A DNA stretch of 56,737 nucleotides from Paenibacillus sambharensis (lineage in GTDB: Bacteria > Bacillota > Bacilli > Paenibacillales > Paenibacillaceae), in contig NZ_QKRB01000050.1 of the NCBI RefSeq assembly GCF_003233845.1, positions 1-56,737 of the forward strand. The letters run 5' to 3'. The position numbers and the translations under genes were made by a program. Of the stretch, positions 8,269 through 15,026 are shown in pieces. Every line of letters begins with the position of its first letter. Positions within the stretch are counted from its first letter, which is position 1. The notes below the pieces were generated by a model. It was not told where the DNA came from, ran no database searches, and was given only the letters and a program-made list of their open reading frames with translations.

Positions 8269-9084
8269 CTACTCCGCAGTATCCTTCACCAAGCGCTGCT
8301 CACCCGGCAAAATAAACGGCACGGCATGAAGCACGCCGTCGCGGATTACGCATAGATTGTAGCCGATCCGGTCGACGTACCGGATCGATTCCTTGCCGCA
8401 TGGCTCGAAGCCCACTGAAGCGCCCGGAGCCGTAAACGTCCCAACCCCGTGGAAGCTCCCGAAGAACGGATAATGAATGTGACCGGACAGCAGCCCTAAC
8501 ACATTTTTTCCCGCGATCGCCTCCGCCAGCTCTTCATGGTTAATCAGCCGATGCTCATCCAGCAGACCGCCTGCCGTCAGGCCCGCCGGATGGTGAAGCG
8601 CGATGAGCGTGCCGCCGGAAGCCGGCTCTTCCAGCACCCTGCGCAGCCAGCCCATCTGCGCCTCGTCTATCCGACCCGGCACCTCGCCCGGCAGCAGGGA
8701 ATCCAGTACGATCAAGCGAACATCATCAATATCGACCGTGTAGTAGTATGGTTCTTCCCCCGCTTCACTGAGGAAGCCTTCGCGGAATGGCCCGCGCAGA
8801 TCATGGTTGCCCAGCCCCGGATACAGCGGAACGCCTCCGAGCGCAGCCATCTCCTCATCCAGCAGCTGCCGCAGATACCGGTAGTCTTCCGCATCCCCGT
8901 CATGGGTCAAGTCCCCGCTCACCACGACGAAAGCCGGCTTGACCGGCAGCGTCCGGATATGCTCGAATACCCGCCTCATATTGGCCGCTGCCTCCACACC
9001 GTACATCGGCGTAAGCCCCGGCTTATTCACATGCGTGTCTGTCAGATGGATAAAATACAACTCCTTGCCGCTAACCGCTACCAT
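8269..9084 (-). CDS. Calcineurin-like metallophosphoesterase, GpdQ/CpdA type
   Basis: This 271-residue cytoplasmic class III phosphodiesterase carries all dimetal motifs in order: DTH (about 16-18), GDLTHDGD (about 57), GNHD (about 92), HHP (about 166) and GHIH (about 206-209). The family includes E. coli CpdA (cAMP phosphodiesterase) and Enterobacter GpdQ (glycerophosphodiesterase), of similar length. It lies 27 bases after a HAD phosphatase gene and downstream of ugp-glpP, so hydrolysis of imported glycerophosphodiesters is the best-fitting role. That is an inference from context. GGAGG lies eight bases before the chosen ATG. Confidence 0.85.
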   Translation of the reverse strand: MVAVSGKELYFIHLTDTHVNKPGLTPMYGVEAAANMRRVFEHIRTLPVKPAFVVVSGDLTHDGDAEDYRYLRQLLDEEMAALGGVPLYPGLGNHDLRGPFREGFLSEAGEEPYYYTVDIDDVRLIVLDSLLPGEVPGRIDEAQMGWLRRVLEEPASGGTLIALHHPAGLTAGGLLDEHRLINHEELAEAIAGKNVLGLLSGHIHYPFFGSFHGVGTFTAPGASVGFEPCGKESIRYVDRIGYNLCVIRDGVLHAVPFILPGEQRLVKDTAE

Positions 9085-9111
9085 GACAGCAGCCTCCTCT
9101 CCATTACTCCC

Positions 9112-9942
9112 TTAGATCTCCACTGCAGACTGCACAGGCCCTGTCTTCAGACAAAATCTCCGGATCGCCTCCACAACACCGTCTCCGTACCCCGCTTCAC
9201 ACACATAGTCCGCCTGCGCCTTCAGTTCATCCGGACTATTCGCGACAGCAACACCAATTCCTGCTGCCAGCAGCATATCGAGATCGTTCATCTGATTCCC
9301 GATTGCCATAATCTCATCCGGACGAATGTCCAGCCGCTCTGCCAGCCGCCGCAGCGCGGCCCCCTTGCTTTGGCCGGGCGGGATGATCTCCCAGTAGTTC
9401 ACCTCTGACTGAAAGGTGGAATACTGCAGCTTCAGCCCCGGCTGATGCCGCTCCCAGAGCGGCCGGATGACGTTCATATTCCCCATCAGGATAACCTTCT
9501 GTACCCTTCCCACTCTCCACGATGCATCTGCCGTACGGTCAACAAGCGAGCAGGCAACCTTCTCCTTGGCCTCGTATGCGGCAACCGGCTCCGAAGCCCG
9601 GAACACCGAGACGCCGCCCTCCCCGAACATCAGCACATCCACCAGCTGCTCATCTGCTTCCTCAAGCAGTCCGGCCAAATCGTCCAGCATGAAATCCTGG
9701 CTCTCCACAATTTGTCCTGTACAGGCCAGAACCGACCCATTGCACAAAATATATGGCAGCTGCAGCTGCAGCTGCGTCTCGAAGGCCGCTGCCGTCAGGA
9801 ACGGCCGTCCGGTTGCGAAGGTAAACAAGCCTCCCCGTGACGTAAATTCCTCCACAGCATCAATTACCGACTTCGAAAGACTGTGATCAGGCGACAGCAG
9901 CGTTCCATCCAAATCACTGACAATAAGGCGTATTGCACTCAT
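9112..9942 (-). CDS. Cof-type HAD-superfamily phosphatase in the glycerol-phosphate region
   Basis: This HAD class IIB enzyme has VSDLDGTLL (motif I), TFATGRP (motif II), GQSKGAALRRLA (lysine motif) and AIGNQMNDLDML (motif IV). The ATG at 9942 has a GGGAGAGGG ribosome site and starts MSAIRL; the upstream ATG at 9966 has none, so the first eight codons of the longer frame are rejected. It precedes the GpdQ-like phosphodiesterase by 27 bases and follows glpP across a leader with a conserved RNA element and a terminator. A role in dephosphorylating a three-carbon phosphate is plausible but not shown. Confidence 0.86.
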   Translation of the reverse strand: MSAIRLIVSDLDGTLLSPDHSLSKSVIDAVEEFTSRGGLFTFATGRPFLTAAAFETQLQLQLPYILCNGSVLACTGQIVESQDFMLDDLAGLLEEADEQLVDVLMFGEGGVSVFRASEPVAAYEAKEKVACSLVDRTADASWRVGRVQKVILMGNMNVIRPLWERHQPGLKLQYSTFQSEVNYWEIIPPGQSKGAALRRLAERLDIRPDEIMAIGNQMNDLDMLLAAGIGVAVANSPDELKAQADYVCEAGYGDGVVEAIRRFCLKTGPVQSAVEI

Positions 9943-9990
9943 GAATTCCCTCTCCCTGCTGCACATATATGTAATAAGTCAGACAACAGA

Positions 9991-10021
9991 CAAAAAAACC
10001 CGGGCATCATCAGCGTACGGG
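9991..10021 (-). terminator. Terminator between glpP and the HAD phosphatase gene
   Basis: On the minus strand ACCCG (10021-10017) pairs with CGGGT and is directly followed by seven T. It lies about 160 bases after the glpP stop and about 50 bases before the HAD start, so it may either end the ugp-glpP transcript or act as a leader terminator for the next two genes. Confidence 0.6.
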
Positions 10022-10133
10022 TCTGCATACAGCATGCAGCATGCCGTTTTCACGACAAGGACAAGTACGAGGCAGCATCCAGATGCCTTCTCCATACAGC
10101 CTAAAGCCTGTCCCGCAGCGCTGATTGGTAGCT

Positions 10134-10162
10134 CCAAGGTTTTCTCATCGTCTCCACCTTAG
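10134..10162 (-). promoter_or_regulatory. Conserved antiterminator-like RNA element A, after glpP
   Basis: On the minus strand a 7-bp stem, CTAAGGT with ACCTTGG (one G-U pair), encloses GGAGACGATGAGAAA. The core GAGACGATGAGAA is shared with leaders B (14218-14240) and C (17589-17611), although the stem sequence differs and stays complementary. That is compensatory change and supports a real RNA structure. It lies 20 bases after the glpP stop and upstream of the 9991-10021 terminator, in the leader of the HAD and phosphodiesterase genes. Confidence 0.6.
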
Positions 10163-10180
10163 GATTGTCAATCTCACGTC

Positions 10181-10714
10181 TTACCAGAATTGATGATGGC
10201 CGACGGACACGAAGTCCGCGTTATTATCCAGTGCTTCCTGAATCTCTTCTTCATAGCGGATCAGACCGCCAACGATCAAGGGCTGGCTGACCTTGCCTTT
10301 GACCTCTCTTATAATCCGCGGCATCAGGCCGGGCATAAGCTCCACTTCATCGGGCTTGCTCGTATGAATCATCCGGATTGCCGTCTCCACGGCTGCTGTA
10401 TCAATTGCGAACACACGCTGAATGCTGCGGATACCCGCATTGCGTGCTGCTGCGACTGCGTTGCTCTTCGTTGTCACAATACCGTCCACCTTGAACGTCT
10501 GCGCCATGTACTGAATGGCGGATGTATCGCGGCCGAGGCCGTTAACCATTTCCATATGCACATAAACCTGCTTGTCCGCTTCATGCAGCTGCTTCACAAT
10601 GGACGCCAGCGTTGTAATGTCCCCGGTCATCAGGTTGACCCGCCGGACGCTGCTTGCCAGCACCTTCTCAATCTGCTCCACTCTTGTAATCGAAGCGATG
10701 ATCCTCTCTTTCAT
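10181..10714 (-). CDS. glpP: GlpP family glycerol-3-phosphate-responsive antiterminator
   Basis: This 177-residue protein matches GlpP of Bacillus along its whole length, with the TIM-barrel-like pattern RVNLMTGDI, YVHMEMVNGLGRD, GIVTTKSNAV, QRVFAIDT, ELMPGLMPRII and PLIVGGLI. In B. subtilis GlpP with glycerol-3-phosphate binds leader RNA of glp genes and prevents termination. Here it is the last gene of a ugpB-ugpA-ugpE-glpP unit, 33 bases after ugpE. Three copies of one leader RNA element lie within 7.5 kb, which makes them its likely targets. Confidence 0.92.
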   Translation of the reverse strand: MKERIIASITRVEQIEKVLASSVRRVNLMTGDITTLASIVKQLHEADKQVYVHMEMVNGLGRDTSAIQYMAQTFKVDGIVTTKSNAVAAARNAGIRSIQRVFAIDTAAVETAIRMIHTSKPDEVELMPGLMPRIIREVKGKVSQPLIVGGLIRYEEEIQEALDNNADFVSVGHHQFW

Positions 10715-10747
10715 CCTGCACCTGCCTTCCTTGTACCGCCTGACTGT

Positions 10748-11551
10748 CTACTTAATGCCCGAATGGATGAAGCTGTTCATGAACTGCCGCTGGAATAGCA
10801 TGTACGCAATAATCAGCGGTATGATGACGATGATCGTCGCCGCGGTCACTTCACTCCACTGCGCTCCCGTCTCGAACGACTGCGCGAAGATCGCCAGTCC
10901 AACCGTCAGCAGACGATTTTCCACCGAGTTCGTCACGATAAGCGGCCAGAGGAAGTTGTTCCAATGGTAGCTGACTGATACAACACCGAAGGATATGTAC
11001 GCCGGACGCGACAGCGGGACATAGATTTTCCACAAAATCTGCCACAGATTGCACCCTTCCATCCGTGCCGCCTCATCCAGCTCGTAAGGCAGTGTCTTAA
11101 ACATCTGGCGGAGCAGGAATACGCCGAAGGCGGAGGCCAGGTACGGCATCATGATGCCAAGCTTCGTATCAAGCAGCGACAGATCGCGGAGGGTCGTATA
11201 GTTCGGAAAAATTAGAATGTCCGCCGGAATCATGATCTGGGCCAGGAACAGAACAAAGACAAGCTGCTTGCCCCAGAAGTCAATTCGCGCGAAGGCGAAC
11301 GCCGCCATAGTGGCCGTCAGGAACTGCACAGTGAAAATCCCTACTACAACGAGCAGCGTGTTCAGATAATAGGTCGAGAATGGTGCGCCCTGCCAGACAT
11401 GGCTGAAGTTCGCGAAGGTAAAATCAAACGTAATCGAAGGCGACAGCGCCAGCTTCTTCGGTCGGAATGCCGTCCAGAATGTCCATACGAGGGGGATAAG
11501 CCAGATGATGGCCATCACATACATCAGGGTGTAGCTGATTTTCTTCGTCAT
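10748..11551 (-). CDS. ugpE: Carbohydrate/glycerol-phosphate ABC permease, UgpE-like
   Basis: This inner membrane permease of the MalG/UgpE family has six membrane helices and the EAA loop EAARMEGCNLWQILWKIYVPLSRP (about residues 175-198). The longer open frame to 11632 overlaps ugpA and has no ribosome site. ATG 11551 has GGAGGAG at the right distance and leaves a 13-base gap after ugpA, giving 267 residues. With glpP directly downstream and a Pho-type promoter upstream of the unit, sn-glycerol-3-phosphate or glycerophosphodiester is the likely substrate. The family also includes sugar importers, so the substrate is inferred. Confidence 0.87.
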   Translation of the reverse strand: MTKKISYTLMYVMAIIWLIPLVWTFWTAFRPKKLALSPSITFDFTFANFSHVWQGAPFSTYYLNTLLVVVGIFTVQFLTATMAAFAFARIDFWGKQLVFVLFLAQIMIPADILIFPNYTTLRDLSLLDTKLGIMMPYLASAFGVFLLRQMFKTLPYELDEAARMEGCNLWQILWKIYVPLSRPAYISFGVVSVSYHWNNFLWPLIVTNSVENRLLTVGLAIFAQSFETGAQWSEVTAATIIVIIPLIIAYMLFQRQFMNSFIHSGIK

Positions 11552-11564
11552 GTATGGGCTCCTC

Positions 11565-12455
11565 CTAGCGGTAATGGATCTTCCGGTCCAGTCCGAAGAA
11601 CTGAACGGCGGCAATAAGCAGCAGCAGCGCAATCATGACGGTTGTCAGTGCGGATGCCATGCCTTGATCCCAGAATTTAAACGCCATCTCGTACACATAG
11701 TACAGCAGCAGGTTGCTGGCATTGTCAGGCCCGCCCTTGGTCATAATCCAGAGATGGTCGACCAGCTTGAATGAATTGGTCAGTGCGATGATCGAGACGA
11801 ACAGCGTCGTCGGCATCAAGAGCGGGAATGTAATCCGCCAGAACACCTTCCACTTGGGTACGCCGTCCACTTCAGCAGACTCATACATTTCCTGAGAAAT
11901 ATTTTGCAGTCCGGCCAGATAAAACAGCATGAAGTAGCCGGCTTCCTTCCACACCACCATGATGATCATGGCGATCATGACAAGGCTCTGCGAGCCCAGC
12001 CAGTTGATGTCCCCTACGCCAAAGTTCGCGAGAAAACGGCTCAGCATGCCGTAGCCCGGCGTGTAAATAAACAGCCAGATGTTGCCGATGGCAATCATCG
12101 GAATCAGCGTCGGGTAAAAGAACGCTGTCCGCACCAGCCCCTTGGCCCTGACAATCTTGTTGGCGAACACTGCCATCAAGAGCGCCAGCAGAATACTCGT
12201 CGGCACGGTGCCGACCGCAAACCAGATGTTATTCGTAAATACTTTCCAGAACACGTCATCTTCCATCATTCCCTTGTAATTGTCCAAGCCTATGTAGATG
12301 GGCTGGGGCGTGCTCAAGTCAGCCATGTAGAAGCTGGTCTTGAGCGCCCCGGCCACGGGGTAGAAGGTGAACAGAATGAGGAAGATGAGGGAGGGAAAGA
12401 GCAGCATCCAGGCGAATGCGTTCATCTTCAATTTGTTGCGTCTTGCTGTCTTCAC
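11565..12455 (-). CDS. ugpA: Carbohydrate/glycerol-phosphate ABC permease, UgpA-like
   Basis: This 296-residue permease of the MalF/UgpA family has six predicted helices and the EAA loop MYESAEVDGVPKWKVFWRITFPL (about residues 190-212). It starts at GTG 12455 behind GAGGGGGG and follows the lipoprotein gene by 24 bases. It pairs with UgpE to form the membrane channel. No ATPase gene is in the unit, so it must use a shared MsmX/UgpC-type ATPase encoded elsewhere, as is common for CUT1 importers in Firmicutes. Confidence 0.88.
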   Translation of the reverse strand: MKTARRNKLKMNAFAWMLLFPSLIFLILFTFYPVAGALKTSFYMADLSTPQPIYIGLDNYKGMMEDDVFWKVFTNNIWFAVGTVPTSILLALLMAVFANKIVRAKGLVRTAFFYPTLIPMIAIGNIWLFIYTPGYGMLSRFLANFGVGDINWLGSQSLVMIAMIIMVVWKEAGYFMLFYLAGLQNISQEMYESAEVDGVPKWKVFWRITFPLLMPTTLFVSIIALTNSFKLVDHLWIMTKGGPDNASNLLLYYVYEMAFKFWDQGMASALTTVMIALLLLIAAVQFFGLDRKIHYR

Positions 12456-12479
12456 AAGCAGCCCCCCTCAAATTCGTCC

Positions 12480-13832
12480 TTACTTATTAAATGGCGCGAG
12501 CACCTTGTCCGCTTCTTCCTGTGCCTTCTGCAGGGCTGCAGCCGGATCAGCGCCGCCGGTCAGTACCGATTGCAGGCTGTCGTTGAACGCCTTCACAACC
12601 TTGCCGTTGTTATGGGTGGACAGCTCGGCCGATGCGTACTGCAGCTGGTCGCGGGCAACAAGCGCCTGCGGGAACTCTGCGGTGTAAGCCTTCATTTTCT
12701 CCGTCTCATATGCGGATTCACGCGGGGCTACATAGCCTGTATCAATACTCCACTGCGCCATGCGCTCCGGCTCGGTCATGAACTTGATGAACTTCCAAGC
12801 CGCCTGCTGCTTCGCTTCGCTCGTACCCTTGAAGATGTAGAAGTTGCCGCCGCCGGTTGGTGTACCGTGCTGCTTGCTCGCCGGCAGGATGCTCACGCCG
12901 AAGTCGAACTGCGCGTTGTTCTTCACGTTCGTCAGGTTGCCTGTCGTGTGGTACATCATAGCCGTCTTGCCTTCGATGAAGTCGGATGGAACAGTAGCCC
13001 ATTCAATCGAGCCCTCTGGCATCGCTTTATGCACAGCGGACAGATCACGCCAGAATGCAAGTGCTTCGACGTTCTCCGGCGTATTGAAGAATACCTGCTT
13101 GCCGTCGTCAGACATCAGATTCTTGCCGTTCTGCAGGGCGAAGGTCTGGAACATCCAGTACTGGAAGCCGGTTGTCGGAATCTCAAGACCCCACTGGCCG
13201 TCCTTCGTAAGCTTCTTCGCATAGTCAGCCAGCTCATCCCAGGTCTTAGGCGCCTTCTCCGGATCAAGTCCAGCCGCCTTGAAGGCTTCCTTGTTGTAGT
13301 AGAGAACGATCGTGCTGCGCTGGAACGGAATACCCCATGTCTGGCCGCCCGTCTGGGAATTGGCCATGAAGCCAGGGTAGAAGTCATTAATATATTCGTC
13401 GCCGCCGTCTGCAGCGATCATGTCGTCAAGCGGAACGATTGCGTCCATATCAAGCAGCGTGTACAGCTCTGTGCTTAGCAGAACCGCTACATCCGGCGGC
13501 GTCTTGCCTTGTACGGAAGCCTGCGTCTTGATCATCGTGTCGTCATAGCTGCCCGTGTAGACAGGCTTGACTGTGATGTTCGGATTTTCCTTCGTAAAAT
13601 CAGCCGCCATCTGCTCAATGATCTGCGTCAGCGGGCCGCCTACAGCCACGGGGTAGTAGAATGTCAGCTCCACCTTCTCATCCGTGCTTGCCGCTCCTCC
13701 GTTCTCGGCAGCCGCCGGCTCGTTCGAGGCTGGTGCCGCACTGCCCCCGTTATTCGCCGTGTTCGAGGAACAGCCCGCCATGATCATGATGCTTGCGAGT
13801 ACTAACAGAATCGCCTTCATTTTTGAACGCAT
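12480..13832 (-). CDS. ugpB: Extracellular solute-binding lipoprotein, UgpB-like
   Basis: This is the CUT1-family binding lipoprotein of the importer. From ATG 13832 it has 450 residues. It has a signal peptide with lipobox IMAGC (Cys at about residue 20), a Ser/Asn/Ala-rich linker, then a periplasmic-binding fold beginning VELTFYYPVAVGGPLTQIIEQM. The PVAVGGPL and GSYDDTMIKTQA stretches resemble UgpB, which binds glycerol-3-phosphate. The open frame to 13880 lacks a start signal. Expression is probably controlled by the PhoP-like promoter at 14268-14321 and the conditional terminator at 14156-14240, about 320 bases upstream. Confidence 0.88.
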   Translation of the reverse strand: MRSKMKAILLVLASIMIMAGCSSNTANNGGSAAPASNEPAAAENGGAASTDEKVELTFYYPVAVGGPLTQIIEQMAADFTKENPNITVKPVYTGSYDDTMIKTQASVQGKTPPDVAVLLSTELYTLLDMDAIVPLDDMIAADGGDEYINDFYPGFMANSQTGGQTWGIPFQRSTIVLYYNKEAFKAAGLDPEKAPKTWDELADYAKKLTKDGQWGLEIPTTGFQYWMFQTFALQNGKNLMSDDGKQVFFNTPENVEALAFWRDLSAVHKAMPEGSIEWATVPSDFIEGKTAMMYHTTGNLTNVKNNAQFDFGVSILPASKQHGTPTGGGNFYIFKGTSEAKQQAAWKFIKFMTEPERMAQWSIDTGYVAPRESAYETEKMKAYTAEFPQALVARDQLQYASAELSTHNNGKVVKAFNDSLQSVLTGGADPAAALQKAQEEADKVLAPFNK

Positions 13833-14155
13833 GTTTTCTCTACTCTCCTTTGGTTTTGATCGTGCAAATGTATATAACACGGGTCAGTCCGTTCCGGCTT
13901 AATGCCGATGCCCGGATACCCGGTGTTAACGATTGATGAACGCCGCCTGCGGAACCCCGGCCAAGCCGAACACCGTGCCGGAAGCTTCAAGCAGTTCGTC
14001 CGGTACGCACAGGTGCTTGTCCTGTGTGCTGGTCATGCCGCTCCCGCTAGTCGCTACGAGTTCTTACTATAAAGACTGTTTATCAGAACAGATGCGAGGA
14101 AATGTTTACGTATTGTAAAAGTTCCAGGCCCCTGCTGGCTGCAGGAGCGCACGCC

Positions 14156-14240
14156 AAAAACCCTGTTCGAAGAAGCCTCCAGCTTGTCCAGGGACAAAGC
14201 CAGGCTGTCATCAAACAGGGTTTTCTCATCATCTCAACCC
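14156..14240 (-). promoter_or_regulatory. Leader B: conserved RNA element overlapping a terminator, upstream of ugpB
   Basis: On the minus strand GGGTT (14240-14236) pairs with AACCC (14222-14218) around the core GAGATGATGAGAA. The AACCC is also the start of a 14-bp stem, AAAACCCTGTTTGA (14224-14211) with TCGAACAGGGTTTT (14170-14157), followed by a U tract. The two structures use the same bases and exclude each other, which is the design of an antiterminator/terminator switch. The transcript from the promoter at 14268-14273 would reach it within about 20 bases. Confidence 0.75.
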
Positions 14241-14267
14241 GTACATTTGTATGCATCTGTTAAAGCC

Positions 14268-14321
14268 ATTATAGGGTTGCAGCGTCAATTCAGTATCAAG
14301 CAGATGTTATGATTTTGTAAA
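14268..14321 (-). promoter_or_regulatory. PhoP-box promoter of the ugp operon
   Basis: On the minus strand four hexamers, TTTACA (14321-14316), ATAACA (14310-14305), TTGATA (14299-14294) and TTGACG (14288-14283), are spaced exactly 11 bp apart. Nine bases later comes TATAAT (14273-14268). There is no -35 at the normal 17-bp distance. This matches Bacillus Pho promoters, where PhoP~P binds repeated TTNACA-like hexamers in place of a -35. Confidence 0.65.
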
Positions 14322-14442
14322 TTCTTGTCGGTTCGTGGCGAGTGATAAATATGTGATTATACTGCCACTAATCCAATTAGCCGGCTGAAAACCAAGCTAG
14401 GTCGGATCGGACCAGGCCAGACGCAGCGCGAAACTCCATGGG

Positions 14443-14629
14443 ATTCCTGCAAAAGTGCATCCTTTTTCTTAGCCAACATTTGGAGCAGCGGAATTCCTGC
14501 AAATGTGCATCCTTTAACTGGCGGAAAGCTCTGACAGGCTCGCTAATGAGGTAATTCCTGCATTTTTGCAGGCATTTATACGAAACCAGCCTTCCTGTCG
14601 CAAAATACCTGCACTTTTGCAGTTATTTC
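14443..14629. repeat. Cluster of four CCTGCA-type dispersed repeats
   Basis: Four related units lie at about 14443, 14492, 14553 and 14606. The first two read ATTCCTGCAAAWGTGCATCC followed by TTT. The other two are palindromic, CCTGCATTTTTGCAGG and CCTGCACTTTTGCAG. Sequence between the units is unrelated. The same unit types occur at 1796 and 47549-47880. Confidence 0.7.
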
Positions 14630-14639
14630 CCCAGTCTCT

Positions 14640-15026
14640 TCTGCGCCCACGGACAATACTAACTACCACCAGCCCACTAGCCCCTTCTCCTGCTCCCGCA
14701 GCAACAACTAATTACCGCCGGCCTAATAGCCTCTCCTGTCTCCCCGACAACAATAGCAGCCACTAGCCTAACAGGTTAGCCTCTCCCGCCCCCGCAGCAA
14801 CACTCGCTGCCACCGGCCCACTAGCCACTTCTCCTGCTCCCGCTGCCCGCTAACAGCCCACCCACTAGCCCTTTCTCCTGCCCACACCGACAACACTAGC
14901 AGCCTCTTGCTTACCGGCCTCTCCCGCTACCACTAACAGCCGCTAGCCCACCAGTCTTTTCTCCCGCTCCCCGCTAACAGCTAGCCCATTAGCCTCTCCC
15001 GCCCCCGCAGCAACCACTAGCAGCCA
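14640..15026. repeat. C-rich degenerate minisatellite
   Basis: This stretch is built from imperfect units containing CACTAGCC, TCTCCTGCTCCCGC and GCAGCAACA. Two 25-base segments at 14778 and 14991 are almost identical. The array runs directly up to the stop codon of the secreted-protein gene at 15027. Short frames through it are not convincing genes. Confidence 0.6.

Noticed and set aside
11904-13478. Plus-strand frame of 524 codons
   Set aside because: Antisense to ugpA and ugpB, which have clear family motifs, a lipobox and good starts.
14566-14766. 66-codon plus-strand frame in the repeat region
   Set aside because: It is made of C-rich minisatellite and CCTGCA repeats, with biased composition and no ribosome site.
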